Assembly: GCA_005885085.1 (NCBI GenBank)
Contig: VAXY01000023.1
Coordinates: 1 to 11,881 of the forward strand
Length of the DNA: 11,881 nucleotides
From: Actinomycetota bacterium
GTDB taxonomy: Bacteria > Actinomycetota > Thermoleophilia > Gaiellales > Gaiellaceae
Reading direction: 5' to 3'
A program made the position numbers and the translations under genes. The notes below the pieces were generated by a model. That model was not told where the DNA came from. It saw only the letters and a program-made list of their open reading frames with translations, and did no database searches. The first letter of the stretch is position 1, and every line of letters starts with the position of its first letter. This document shows positions 1 to 6,146 of this stretch, piece by piece.

Positions 1-230
1 TCGGGCTGATCTGGGAATCCCGAGGCACCCTGTACGTCACGCGAGACGGCGGGAGCCACTGGACGGCGAAAACTCGGCTCGCCATGCCAGAGCTGGATTT
101 TGGCGGCGGCGGCGCCGCCTTCGCCGGCGGCCGCGGTCTGGTCCTGCTCGGCCGCGGCGGGGGCGCTGGGCGGTTGCTTGCAACGGCCGACTACGGGCGC
201 ACGTGGCGTCTCGTCCATCGCTGGCCGTAA
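1..230 (+). CDS. BNR/YCF48-like repeat protein, C-terminal fragment
   Basis: This is a partial gene whose start lies left of the window; the frame is open from base 3 to the TAA at 228-230. The visible 75 residues contain two blade-like motifs, TLYVTRDGGSHW and LLATADYGRTWRL, which resemble the Asp-box or BNR repeats (S/T-x-D-x-G-x-x-W) of beta-propeller proteins such as sialidases and the YCF48/HCF136 photosystem assembly factors. A Gly/Ala-rich linker at about 100-165 separates them. Bacterial proteins of this type are often exported and of unknown function. The last 40 nt overlap the 3' end of the convergent minus-strand gene. Without the N-terminus neither a signal peptide nor the number of blades can be judged, so the family call is tentative. 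Confidence 0.6.
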   Translation, partial: GLIWESRGTLYVTRDGGSHWTAKTRLAMPELDFGGGGAAFAGGRGLVLLGRGGGAGRLLATADYGRTWRLVHRWP

Positions 231-796
231 GTCGCGACCGCGCTCATGACCTGCCGCGGCAATCTTCTCCGCGACGTCGCGAGCGCCTCGCGCAGCGCGC
301 CGGTCGCGTCGGTGAAAACGCCTTCGCCGTGCCCGCACAGGATCGCCTCCGGCTCGACGGGGAGTGACGGCGGGCGCAAACGCAGCAGCGGATGCGCTCC
401 GAGCCGCTCGTCGCCCGCGCAGAAGTAGCGGGCAGTCCCGAGCGCATCGGCACAGACGAGCACGCGCTCGCCCGGCCACCAAAGCGCGACTTCCTTCCAG
501 GTTCGGCTGAATCGCACTGTCAGGAAGTCGAACGGTCCGACCGGCTCTTGGGGCACGACGTGATGCGCGCAGCCGAGGCGGTTCGCCCACGCGACGCAGT
601 CACGCCTGTGGCGATCGAGCAGCTGGATCACACCGGCCGGTGCGCCGGCCGCGCGCACACGCTCCTCGACTCCGCCGCCCGCGACCGGGTCGACCAGCCA
701 GACGCGTCCCTCCGCGACGAGCGCGTGGGAGCAGCGCTGCAGGAACTCGTGCTGGATCCAGCCGAAGCCGGCGTGGAACTCGTCTACCGCTTCCAC
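191..796 (-). CDS. Diverged metallo-beta-lactamase-fold protein
   Basis: Predicted 201 aa, starting at a GTG (794-796) that overlaps the 3' end of the metallophosphoesterase gene by 13 nt, so translational coupling is likely. The order of elements fits a small metallo-beta-lactamase fold: a beta strand ending in LVDP (about residues 34-37), a motif LLDRHRRD (59-66) where the family has HxHxDH, a strand with CADAL (116-120) where the family has an Asp ligand, and LCGHGEGV (153-160) with the late His. Only some canonical ligands are present (H63, D66, D117, H156), so metal content and hydrolase activity are doubtful. The C-terminus is basic and overlaps the convergent upstream gene by 40 nt. 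I recognise the fold type only loosely, and the substrate is unknown. Confidence 0.6.
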   Translation of the reverse strand: MEAVDEFHAGFGWIQHEFLQRCSHALVAEGRVWLVDPVAGGGVEERVRAAGAPAGVIQLLDRHRRDCVAWANRLGCAHHVVPQEPVGPFDFLTVRFSRTWKEVALWWPGERVLVCADALGTARYFCAGDERLGAHPLLRLRPPSLPVEPEAILCGHGEGVFTDATGALREALATSRRRLPRQVMSAVATYGQRWTRRHVRP

Positions 797-1506
797 AGCT
801 CGGCCCAGCGGTCGAAGCCGGGGAAGTCCTTCGCGCGCGCGGCGCTGATCAGCTCCTCGACGTCGAAGGGAATGCGGCGGAACTCGACCGCGAGGTTCTC
901 GTCGTCGACGAGGGCGTACTCGCTGAACGGCTCGAACGGCACCCGGTCGAGTGGCTCTTTGTGCTCCCACACGAGCCCCACACTCCCGACGCTGAACCAG
1001 AGCACTCGTCCGACGCGGCGCAGCCACTGCAGGTGCACATGACCCGTGGCGACGGCGTCGGCGTCTGCGTCGGCCAGCGCACGTTCGACGTCTTCGAGCG
1101 GCGTCGCCGGCAAGATAACGTCCTCGTTCGAGCTTGGCGTTGCGTGGCAGCAGACGAGGCGTCCCGCATTGACCGTCGGCTCGAAGCGCCGAAGGAACGC
1201 GAGGCCGTCGCTGCCCAGCTGTTCGCGCGACCAGTGCGCGGTGGTGAGCAGGCGCTGACGCTGCTCCTCGTCCTCGGTCTCCTCCGCACCGAAGTCGAGC
1301 GTGAGCAGATAGTCGTCGGAGTTCCCGTACACGCATGGGCAGTCGAGCTCCTGCAACAGGTCGACGCATTCGCGCGGTTGCGGCCCACCCTGCGCGACGT
1401 CACCGAGCGACACGATCAGGTCAGGCTCGTGCGCCTCCAGGTCGGCGAGGGCAGCGCGGAACGCGACCGCGTTGCCGTGCAGGTCGGAGACGAGTGCGAT
1501 GCGCAC
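784..1506 (-). CDS. Calcineurin-like metallophosphoesterase (YfcE/MJ0936 type)
   Basis: Predicted 240 aa from a GTG start (1504-1506). This start gives the classic family N-terminus MRIALVSDLHGN. The ligands of the binuclear metal site appear in order: D8 and H10 in SDLHGN, D36 in SLGD, N62 in YGNSDD, H121 in CCHATP, and H156/H158 in TGHVH. These are the conserved blocks of the calcineurin-like fold, typical of small soluble phosphodiesterases or phosphatases, usually Mn- or Fe-dependent. The middle section (about 75-110) is acidic and rich in Glu. The first 30 codons overlap the 3' end of the upstream unnamed gene by 91 nt in another frame, which is unusually long. The gene lies in a run behind clpP. 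The physiological substrate cannot be told from sequence. Confidence 0.88.
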   Translation of the reverse strand: MRIALVSDLHGNAVAFRAALADLEAHEPDLIVSLGDVAQGGPQPRECVDLLQELDCPCVYGNSDDYLLTLDFGAEETEDEEQRQRLLTTAHWSREQLGSDGLAFLRRFEPTVNAGRLVCCHATPSSNEDVILPATPLEDVERALADADADAVATGHVHLQWLRRVGRVLWFSVGSVGLVWEHKEPLDRVPFEPFSEYALVDDENLAVEFRRIPFDVEELISAARAKDFPGFDRWAELWKR

Positions 1507-1952
1507 GTGGCGGAGCTTATGGCCGCCCCGTACACGGCGAGCTCCTCCGCAATCCCCGGCTCGGGAACGTAGAGATGGACCGGGTACGCGTGCGACGCCC
1601 GCCAGCCGCCCTCAGTCTGCAGGACGTGACCCCAGAGCGTGACCTCGCCGAGGATCCTGCATACCGTCCCGGGCTCGTCACGGCCGCGCGCATACGAAAG
1701 CGCATCCACCGGGTCGCGCGCCGCGTGGAAGCCGCAGTTGCACGCCGCGCCCGGCACCGGGTGCGCCCCGACGGACGCGGCGAACGGATCCTCGTGCAGC
1801 CGGCATTCGGCAACGACCGGAGCGCCGGCCAGCCAGACGAGATCGTGCAGGACGGAGCCGAGCCTGAGCCCGCCGCGCGTCTCGACCACGGTCCAGGCCC
1901 GCCAGCCGGTGACGGGACGACTGCTCTCGCGAAGTGCGCGTCCGGTCTCCAT
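1416..1952 (-). CDS. Unnamed actinobacterial-type protein with CxCGFHA motif
   Basis: The ATG (1950-1952) shares one base with the clpP stop (TGATG), so translation is probably coupled to clpP. The frame gives 178 aa. The convincing part is residues 1-140: GWRAWTVV near the start, then C50, a CNCGFHA motif (C71, C73), EVTLWGHV (103-110) and GWRASHAYPVHLYVP (116-130). I recall small actinobacterial proteins of unknown function with the same pattern (Cys pair followed by Gly-[aromatic]-Ala, LWG, GWRA, AYP). The Cys and His residues could bind metal, but that is a guess. From about residue 142 the frame becomes Ser/Thr/Arg-rich, typical of a shadow frame. It runs 91 nt into the metallophosphoesterase gene, so the real end may differ (see findings). 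Function unknown. Confidence 0.7.
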   Translation of the reverse strand: METGRALRESSRPVTGWRAWTVVETRGGLRLGSVLHDLVWLAGAPVVAECRLHEDPFAASVGAHPVPGAACNCGFHAARDPVDALSYARGRDEPGTVCRILGEVTLWGHVLQTEGGWRASHAYPVHLYVPEPGIAEELAVYGAAISSATCASHSSPTCTATRSRSALPSPTWRRTSLT

Positions 1953-2557
1953 CAGCGCGCCTTCGCAAACCGGGTGTCGGCCGGCTGGATGACCTCGTCG
2001 ACGAGCCCGTACGCGACGGCGTCGTCCGGCGTCATGAACCGGTCGCGGTCGATGTCCTTCATCACCTGCTCGAGCGGCTGGCCCGAGTGGCGCGAGATGA
2101 TCTCCGCCATCCGGCGCGTCATCTCGAGGATCTCCTTGGCCGCGATCTGGATGTCCGCGGGTGAGCCGCGGAAACCGCCCGACCCCTGGTGGATCATCAC
2201 CTTGGCGTTGGGGAGCGCGAAGCGCTTGCCCGCCGCGCCGCCCGAGAGAATCATCGCCGCCGCCGACATCCCCATGCCCGTGCAGATCGTCTGCACATCC
2301 GGCCTCACGTACTGCATCGCGTCGTAGATCGCCATGCCCGCGTACGACGACCCGCCGGGTGAGTTGATGTAAAGCGAGATGTCCTTGTCCGGGTCCTCGG
2401 CCTCGAGAAACAGCAACTGCGCCGTGATCACATTGGCGATGCCGTCCTCGACCTCCTGGCCGAGGAACACGATGCGCTCCCGCAGCAGGCGCGAATAGAT
2501 GTCGAAGGAGCGTTCGTAGCGGCCGTCCTGCTCGACGACCATCGGAATCAGTGGCAT
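1952..2557 (-). CDS. clpP: ATP-dependent Clp protease proteolytic subunit
   Basis: Predicted 201 aa, the usual ClpP length. The serine-protease triad is intact: S98 in TGMGMSAA, H123 in VMIHQ and D172 in DIDRDRF. The glycine-rich strand INSPGGSSYAGMAIYDAM (65-81) and the terminal GLVDEVI block are also typical. ClpP forms a tetradecameric barrel that degrades unfolded or tagged proteins fed by ClpX or ClpC. The segment after the catalytic His reads HQGSGG, whereas most ClpPs have HQP followed by a Leu- or Ser-containing loop, so this may be a secondary paralogue. No clpX or second clpP adjoins it. The start is supported by AGGAGG at 2563-2568, 5 nt upstream. The promoter must lie in the 75-bp divergent region that carries two GCAACC dyads. 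Confidence 0.95.
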   Translation of the reverse strand: MPLIPMVVEQDGRYERSFDIYSRLLRERIVFLGQEVEDGIANVITAQLLFLEAEDPDKDISLYINSPGGSSYAGMAIYDAMQYVRPDVQTICTGMGMSAAAMILSGGAAGKRFALPNAKVMIHQGSGGFRGSPADIQIAAKEILEMTRRMAEIISRHSGQPLEQVMKDIDRDRFMTPDDAVAYGLVDEVIQPADTRFAKAR

Positions 2558-2562
2558 TCCCG

Positions 2563-2568
2563 CCTCCT
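2563..2568 (-). promoter_or_regulatory. Ribosome binding site of clpP
   Basis: On the minus strand the hexamer AGGAGG lies 5 nt before the clpP ATG. It is one of the few strong Shine-Dalgarno sites in this window. Confidence 0.8.
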
Positions 2569-2576
2569 GTTAAAGT

Positions 2577-2618
2577 GCAACCGTTAGGTTGCGCCAGTAT
2601 ACGCAACCCACGGGTTGC
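2577..2618. promoter_or_regulatory. Two GCAACC-N4-GGTTGC dyads, putative ArsR operator
   Basis: Two perfect inverted repeats of the same form, GCAACC-N4-GGTTGC, lie at 2577-2592 and 2603-2618. Their centres are 26 bp apart. The second extends one pair further, with CG flanks at 2602 and 2619. They fill the gap between the clpP start (2557, minus) and the SRPBCC start (2633, plus). ArsR-family dimers bind short inverted repeats and usually repress their own operon, and an arsR gene is the second gene of the plus-strand pair. I therefore infer that this is its operator. It may also control clpP, because both divergent promoters must sit here. Confidence 0.75.
2596..2603. promoter_or_regulatory. 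Candidate shared -10 region between the two dyads
   Basis: The bases agTATACg between the two dyads read TATACT on the minus strand (2601 to 2596, toward clpP) and TATACG on the plus strand (2598-2603, toward the SRPBCC gene). Both resemble the -10 hexamer TATAAT. No good -35 box is visible on either strand at 16-18 bp, so the promoter call is tentative. A repressor bound to the flanking dyads would cover this site. Confidence 0.4.
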
Positions 2619-2623
2619 GGATT

Positions 2624-2628
2624 GGAGG
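2624..2628 (+). promoter_or_regulatory. Ribosome binding site of the first SRPBCC gene
   Basis: GGAGG lies 4 nt before GTG 2633 and 10 nt before a second in-frame GTG at 2639. It argues against an upstream TTG start at 2615, which would place this site inside the coding region. Confidence 0.65.
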
Positions 2629-2632
2629 AGTC

Positions 2633-2974
2633 GTGGAAGTGACCCGCGAGATCGTGTTTCCCGTCCCGCCTGACGAGGTGTGGGAAGCGCTGACGGATCC
2701 CGACCAGCTCGAGGAGTGGTTTGCGAACGACGTCGAGCTCGACCCGAGGGAGGGCGGCGAGGGTGTCTTCCGCTGGGACGACGGCGAGGAGCGGCACGCG
2801 ACCGTGATCGAGGCTGCTCCGGGCGAGCGGCTCGTCCTCGACTGGGACGACGACGGCACCGTCGAGCTGACACTCGAGGAGGTCGAGGAGGGCACGCGCC
2901 TGCTCGTGCGCGAGTCGACCCCGGAGTTCTCGACGGCTCTGGAGCTTCGCGCACTTGCCCTGACACACGCGTGA
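2633..2974 (+). CDS. SRPBCC (AHSA1-like) domain protein
   Basis: Predicted 113 aa from GTG 2633; GTG 2639 is an equally possible start. The N-terminal block REIVFPVPPDEVWEAL followed by TDPDQLEEWF (about 5-30) is the signature of the SRPBCC/AHSA1 helix-grip fold, a hydrophobic ligand-binding cavity. A later block, GERLVLDWDDDGTVELTL, matches the family's central strands. The protein is strongly acidic and shorter than usual (about 140 aa): the C-terminal helix looks trimmed to a few turns. Its stop overlaps the GTG of the following arsR gene in GTGA (4 nt). Such SRPBCC-ArsR pairs are common in actinobacteria; the ligand is unknown. Expression is probably controlled by the GCAACC dyads just upstream. 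Confidence 0.85.
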   Translation: MEVTREIVFPVPPDEVWEALTDPDQLEEWFANDVELDPREGGEGVFRWDDGEERHATVIEAAPGERLVLDWDDDGTVELTLEEVEEGTRLLVRESTPEFSTALELRALALTHA

Positions 2975-3324
2975 CGGATCCCACGGGGCGCGTCTTCGAC
3001 GCGCTCGCCGATGCGAACCGGCGCTACGTGCTGGAGGCGCTGGCCGAACGCGAGACTGCGACCGCGACCGAGCTGGCCGCGGAGCTACCGGTGACCCGGC
3101 AGGCGGTGGCGAAGCACCTTGCCGCGCTGAACGAAGCCGGCCTCGTCGAGAGCCGTCGAGAGGGCCGCGAGACGCGCTACGAGCTCACGCCGGGGCCACT
3201 CGGCGCGGCGATGGACTGGATGGCCGGCGTCGGCGCGGAATGGGATGCGCGGCTCGCAGCGCTGCGCCGACATCTCACCGGTGGATCCCCCAGGCGCGGA
3301 GGCGCCGCTCGGCGCCGGGGATGA
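2971..3324 (+). CDS. ArsR-family transcriptional regulator (with SRPBCC partner)
   Basis: Predicted 117 aa from a GTG that overlaps the SRPBCC stop by 4 nt. The winged helix-turn-helix is clear: VFDALADANRRYVLEAL (8-24), then the HTH at about 33-59 with recognition helix TRQAVAKHLAAL, then the wing RREGRETRYEL (62-72). There is no Cys cluster of the metal-sensing ELCVCDL type, so this is probably not a metal sensor. It more likely belongs to the SRPBCC-linked ArsR group, often annotated as metalloregulator in error. The last 15 residues are Gly/Arg-rich and overlap the 3' end of the convergent peptidase gene by 50 nt. It is the natural candidate to bind the GCAACC dyads upstream of the pair. 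Confidence 0.9.
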   Translation: MTDPTGRVFDALADANRRYVLEALAERETATATELAAELPVTRQAVAKHLAALNEAGLVESRREGRETRYELTPGPLGAAMDWMAGVGAEWDARLAALRRHLTGGSPRRGGAARRRG

Positions 3325-4561
3325 CGCGGTTCAGCTCGTCGAGCAGGTCGCCGGGCTGCGCGATCGAGTACGCGCGACGGGCGACATACCTGCGCAGCGC
3401 GCAGTCGACCGCCGCGTCGTTGCCGAGCGAATGCAGCGCCTTCACCCCCGCGCCGTAGACACCGTAGAAGTACCAGCGTCGTTCGTGATCCCAGTAGGAC
3501 ATCGGAGCGCCGACGTGCCGGTCGGCGCCCCTGGGCACGCCCTGCGGCGGGGGAAACTCTTGTGACCCGAGCCGCGTCTGACCCCACGTGGCAAGGGTCT
3601 CGTCGAGCCACGGATCGCGCGCCTGGTCGTTGCCGACGAGCGAGTAGAACCACTGATGCGCCGTCTCGTGGTCGATGATCAGCCGCTCGAACCGGCCTCG
3701 GCCGACGAACGAGAGCATCGGATACTCGATCCCGACGCCGGGCAGGTCGGGCGGAATGACGAGCGTGTACGTCCGCCATGCGTACGGTCCGTAACGGCTC
3801 GCCAGGGCTGCCAGCGCATGACGGGCGAGCGCGAGCGCGACGCGTGCCTGCCGGAGCTTCTGCGTGGCCGCCACACGCACGGTCACGCCGCCTTCAGCGG
3901 CGGACTCGACCCCGAAGGGACCGACGGCGAGGGCGAGGTCGCGCACCGCGTGCGCACGGAAGTGCCCGTCGCCGAGCTCGGCCCCGGTGGCAACGGCCCG
4001 CAATCCGGGCGGCGTGCGCACGTGGAGGTCGAAGTCGGCGGCCGGAGTCGCAGCGCTCTCGGCCAGGATGCGTGCCGGCGGATCCGTCAGCCAGCCGCGG
4101 CGGGGATCCCAGGCGAGCAAGGGAAGGAACGTGCCGAGACGCAGTCCGTCCCTGAAGCGCGCGATCCGATCATCGTGGGTCGACGGCAGCCGCAGGCGCC
4201 ATGAGGTGTGGACCGTGATGTGCGATCTGGGCGCGAGCGTGCGCCCGAGCGGAACGATCAGCGTCGTCGGATCCGGCCGCTCCACGCGCAGCTTCCGGCC
4301 GGCGGACGTCACCCCGCCGACGTCGAGACGGGAGCCCGCGCGGAGTTGTGACGGCCCGTTCGGCCAGAGCCGGAAGACGAGGTGATCGGTCGGGCGATTC
4401 GGTGTGAACGTGACACCGAGCTCTCCCGCGACACTGCGAAACGGACGAGCAACACGCACGTTGACGTCGTAGCGCGGACGATCCTGGCGTGGGGCAGCGC
4501 GCGGGGGCGGCAGCGCGCACGCAACTGTTGCCACGAGGAACGGCACGAGCACCCCTCGCAT
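3275..4561 (-). CDS. Exported M1-like gluzincin metallopeptidase
   Basis: Predicted 428 aa. The zinc site is HETAH (298-302) followed by 18 residues and E321 in WLDETLA, exactly the HExxH-x18-E spacing of M1 aminopeptidases. Upstream, GVGIEYPM (275-282) corresponds to the G-x-M-E-[NY] substrate-binding loop, and VYGAGVKALHSL (368-379) to the Y-x-K-G segment with a candidate catalytic Tyr at 369. The glutamate motif is WLDET rather than the usual WLNEG. The N-terminus MRGVLVPFLVATVACAL looks like a short signal peptide; TVAC could be a poor lipobox, so a lipoprotein is possible. The length is about half that of a full M1 enzyme: an N-terminal beta domain plus catalytic domain, without the long helical C-terminal domain. 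It is divergent from the reductase gene (23-bp gap). Substrate unknown. Confidence 0.9.
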   Translation of the reverse strand: MRGVLVPFLVATVACALPPPRAAPRQDRPRYDVNVRVARPFRSVAGELGVTFTPNRPTDHLVFRLWPNGPSQLRAGSRLDVGGVTSAGRKLRVERPDPTTLIVPLGRTLAPRSHITVHTSWRLRLPSTHDDRIARFRDGLRLGTFLPLLAWDPRRGWLTDPPARILAESAATPAADFDLHVRTPPGLRAVATGAELGDGHFRAHAVRDLALAVGPFGVESAAEGGVTVRVAATQKLRQARVALALARHALAALASRYGPYAWRTYTLVIPPDLPGVGIEYPMLSFVGRGRFERLIIDHETAHQWFYSLVGNDQARDPWLDETLATWGQTRLGSQEFPPPQGVPRGADRHVGAPMSYWDHERRWYFYGVYGAGVKALHSLGNDAAVDCALRRYVARRAYSIAQPGDLLDELNRVIPGAERRLRAWGIHR

Positions 4562-4568
4562 CGTGCCT

Positions 4569-4575
4569 GAGGGAG
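4569..4575 (+). promoter_or_regulatory. Ribosome binding site of the aldo/keto reductase
   Basis: GAGGGAG lies 9 nt before ATG 4585. This fixes the start, although the frame remains open further upstream. The gap to the divergent peptidase start is only 23 bp, so the reductase promoter must lie inside the peptidase coding region. Confidence 0.65.
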
Positions 4576-4584
4576 AATCCTTCG

Positions 4585-5523
4585 ATGGAACGGCGACAAC
4601 TCGGAAACGGCATCGAGGTCTCGCGCATCATCCTGGGCTGCGGGAACTTCGGCGGCATCGGCTCCGCGCCCGAGTTCTTCGGCCAGGGGGAAAACGACGA
4701 CGAGGCGTTCCAGATCATGGACAGCGCCTGGGAGCTCGGCATCACGACGTTCGACACGGCGGATGCCTACGGCGGTGGACGCAGCGAGAGCGCGATCGGA
4801 CAGTGGATCTCCCGCAGCGGGCATCGGCCGGAGATCGCGACGAAAACGTTCAACCCGATGGACGCCGGGGCGGACCGCGGCCTTGCGCGTGGGCGCGTCA
4901 CGCGCCAGCTCGAGTCCAGCCTCGACCGCCTCGGCGTCAACCAGGTCGACGTCTATCTCGCGCACGCCTTCGATTCCGAGACGCCGCTCGAGGAGACCGT
5001 CGGCACGTTCGACGGCCTGAAGGAGCTCGGCTTGATCAAGACCTGGGGCGTGAGCAACTTCGGCGCCGGGGAGCTACGGAGCCTGTTCGAGCTGGCACTG
5101 CCAATGCTCGTGCAGAACTCCTACTCGCTGCTCGAACGCGGCGACGAGGACGAGGTGCTCGAGCTCTGCTCGGAATTCGACGTCTGCTACACGCCGTTCG
5201 GGCCGCTCGCAGGCGGGCTGCTCACCGGCAAGTACCGCAGCGGAGAGCCGCCACCGCCCGGCTCGCGCCTCGGCACGCGCCCGGGGCCGTACCAGCATCT
5301 CCTCACCGACGAGGCCTTCGCCCGGGTGGAACGCTTCACCGACGAGGCGACGAGGCGTGGCGTCAGTCCGGTGACGCTGGCAATCGCGTGGCTGCTCGCC
5401 CAGCCTGCGGTAACCGCGGTCGTGATCGGCCCGCGCCGGGTCGAGCATCTCGAGCCCGCGGTGGCCGCACTTCAGGTGGGCCTCTCGCGAGAGGACGCCG
5501 ACAAGCTCGCCGAGCTGTTCTAA
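4585..5523 (+). CDS. Aldo/keto reductase
   Basis: Predicted 312 aa, normal for the family. The TIM-barrel oxidoreductase signatures are present: the start block RQLGNGIEVSRIILGCGNFGG, then the catalytic tetrad D57 and Y62 in FDTADAYGGGRSE, K87 in IATK and H127 in VYLAHAFD. NADPH-binding blocks follow: GVSNFGAGEL, the YTPFGPLAGGLLTGKY loop and VVIGPRRVEHL near the C-terminus. Such enzymes reduce aldehydes or ketones with NADPH in the cytoplasm; the substrate cannot be predicted. The His motif lacks the usual second His (family LHxxD, here AHAFD). Its stop TAA overlaps the stop of convergent pdxH, leaving no room for a terminator. Confidence 0.93.
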   Translation: MERRQLGNGIEVSRIILGCGNFGGIGSAPEFFGQGENDDEAFQIMDSAWELGITTFDTADAYGGGRSESAIGQWISRSGHRPEIATKTFNPMDAGADRGLARGRVTRQLESSLDRLGVNQVDVYLAHAFDSETPLEETVGTFDGLKELGLIKTWGVSNFGAGELRSLFELALPMLVQNSYSLLERGDEDEVLELCSEFDVCYTPFGPLAGGLLTGKYRSGEPPPPGSRLGTRPGPYQHLLTDEAFARVERFTDEATRRGVSPVTLAIAWLLAQPAVTAVVIGPRRVEHLEPAVAALQVGLSREDADKLAELF

Positions 5524-6134
5524 GGGGACAGGCGCTCGACGAGCCAGCCGTCGCGGGCGGGCCGGTAACGCAGGCGATCGTGGAGCCGGTTCTCGCGGTG
5601 CTGCCAGAACTCGTAGCTCTCCGGAACCAGCCGGTAGCCGCCCCAGTGGTCCGGGCGCGGCACCTCAGCGCCCTCGTGTTCGCGCTCGAGCTCCGCGACG
5701 CGGGCGTCCAGCTCCTCGCGGCTCCGGAGCACGCGGCCCTGCCGCGACGCAGCGGCAGCCAGCTGAGCGCCGCGAGGACGCGTGCCGAAGTACGCATCGG
5801 ACTCGCCGGCCGGAACGCGCCGCACCCGCCCCTCGACGCGCACCTGGCGGCCGAGCGGATCCCAGTAGAAGAGCAGCGCCGCGCAGGGATTTGCGTCGAG
5901 CTCCCCGCCCTTGCGGCTGCCGTAGCCGGTAAAGAAGGCGAAACCCTCCTCGTCCGCCCCCTTCAGCAGGACCATCCGCACCGACGGTGCGCCGTCTGCC
6001 CCGGCCGTGGCCAGCGCCATCGCGTGCGGGGCACGGATCTCGGCCCTTTCCGCGTCGGCATACCAGCGGCGGAACTGCTCCAACGGGTCGGCGGCGATGC
6101 TCGTCTCGAGTAGGACGCCGGTGCGCTCGTCCAC
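5520..6134 (-). CDS. pdxH: Pyridoxamine 5'-phosphate oxidase
   Basis: Predicted 204 aa from a GTG start. It catalyses FMN-dependent oxidation of pyridoxamine or pyridoxine 5'-phosphate to pyridoxal 5'-phosphate, the last step of the vitamin B6 salvage route. The sequence carries the family blocks: DPLEQFRRWYADA (16-28), the FMN-contacting RMVLLKG (53-59), FFTGYGSRKGGEL (67-79) and QVRVEG (97-102), then WGGYRLVP and the C-terminal signature EFWQHRENRLHDR (175-187). The dimerisation domain that separates true PdxH from general flavin split-barrel proteins is present. Its stop codon overlaps that of the convergent reductase by 3 nt. It points away from the second arsR gene, with a 51-bp gap between the two starts. 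Confidence 0.93.
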   Translation of the reverse strand: MDERTGVLLETSIAADPLEQFRRWYADAERAEIRAPHAMALATAGADGAPSVRMVLLKGADEEGFAFFTGYGSRKGGELDANPCAALLFYWDPLGRQVRVEGRVRRVPAGESDAYFGTRPRGAQLAAAASRQGRVLRSREELDARVAELEREHEGAEVPRPDHWGGYRLVPESYEFWQHRENRLHDRLRYRPARDGWLVERLSP

Positions 6135-6146
6135 GCGGCCAGCCTA

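Noticed and set aside
100..165. GGC/GCC-rich repeat-like stretch
   Set aside because: It is an in-frame Gly/Ala linker between two BNR-like motifs, not a DNA repeat array.
392..1572. Long plus-strand open frames antisense to the metallophosphoesterase and MBL-like genes
   Set aside because: Low-complexity Arg-rich translations with no motif; the minus strand carries the conserved metal-binding blocks.
2577..2618. Transcription terminator hairpins
   Set aside because: No T-run follows either dyad, the two have the same sequence form, and they lie between divergent starts, so operators are the better reading.
2615..2632. Earlier TTG start for the first SRPBCC gene
   Set aside because: It would begin inside the operator dyad and put the GGAGG ribosome binding site within the coding region; GTG 2633 or 2639 fits better.
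1955..2984. Upstream extension of the unnamed gene's frame through clpP, giving a 522-residue protein
   Set aside because: The extension is the shadow of clpP; the real start is the ATG overlapping the clpP stop, where the conserved N-terminus begins.
4563..6113. Very long plus-strand open frame (about 516 codons) crossing the reductase and pdxH
   Set aside because: It is a shadow frame: its translation is Arg/Ala/Gly-rich with no recognisable domain, whereas the other frames encode an aldo/keto reductase and PdxH with all catalytic motifs. Long spurious frames are expected at this GC content.
5520..6134. Possible F420-dependent split-barrel oxidoreductase (FDOR), given the nearby F420 operon
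   Set aside because: The C-terminal PdxH signature EFWQHRENRLHDR and the RMVLLKG and GSRKGGEL FMN-contact blocks identify true pyridoxamine phosphate oxidase.
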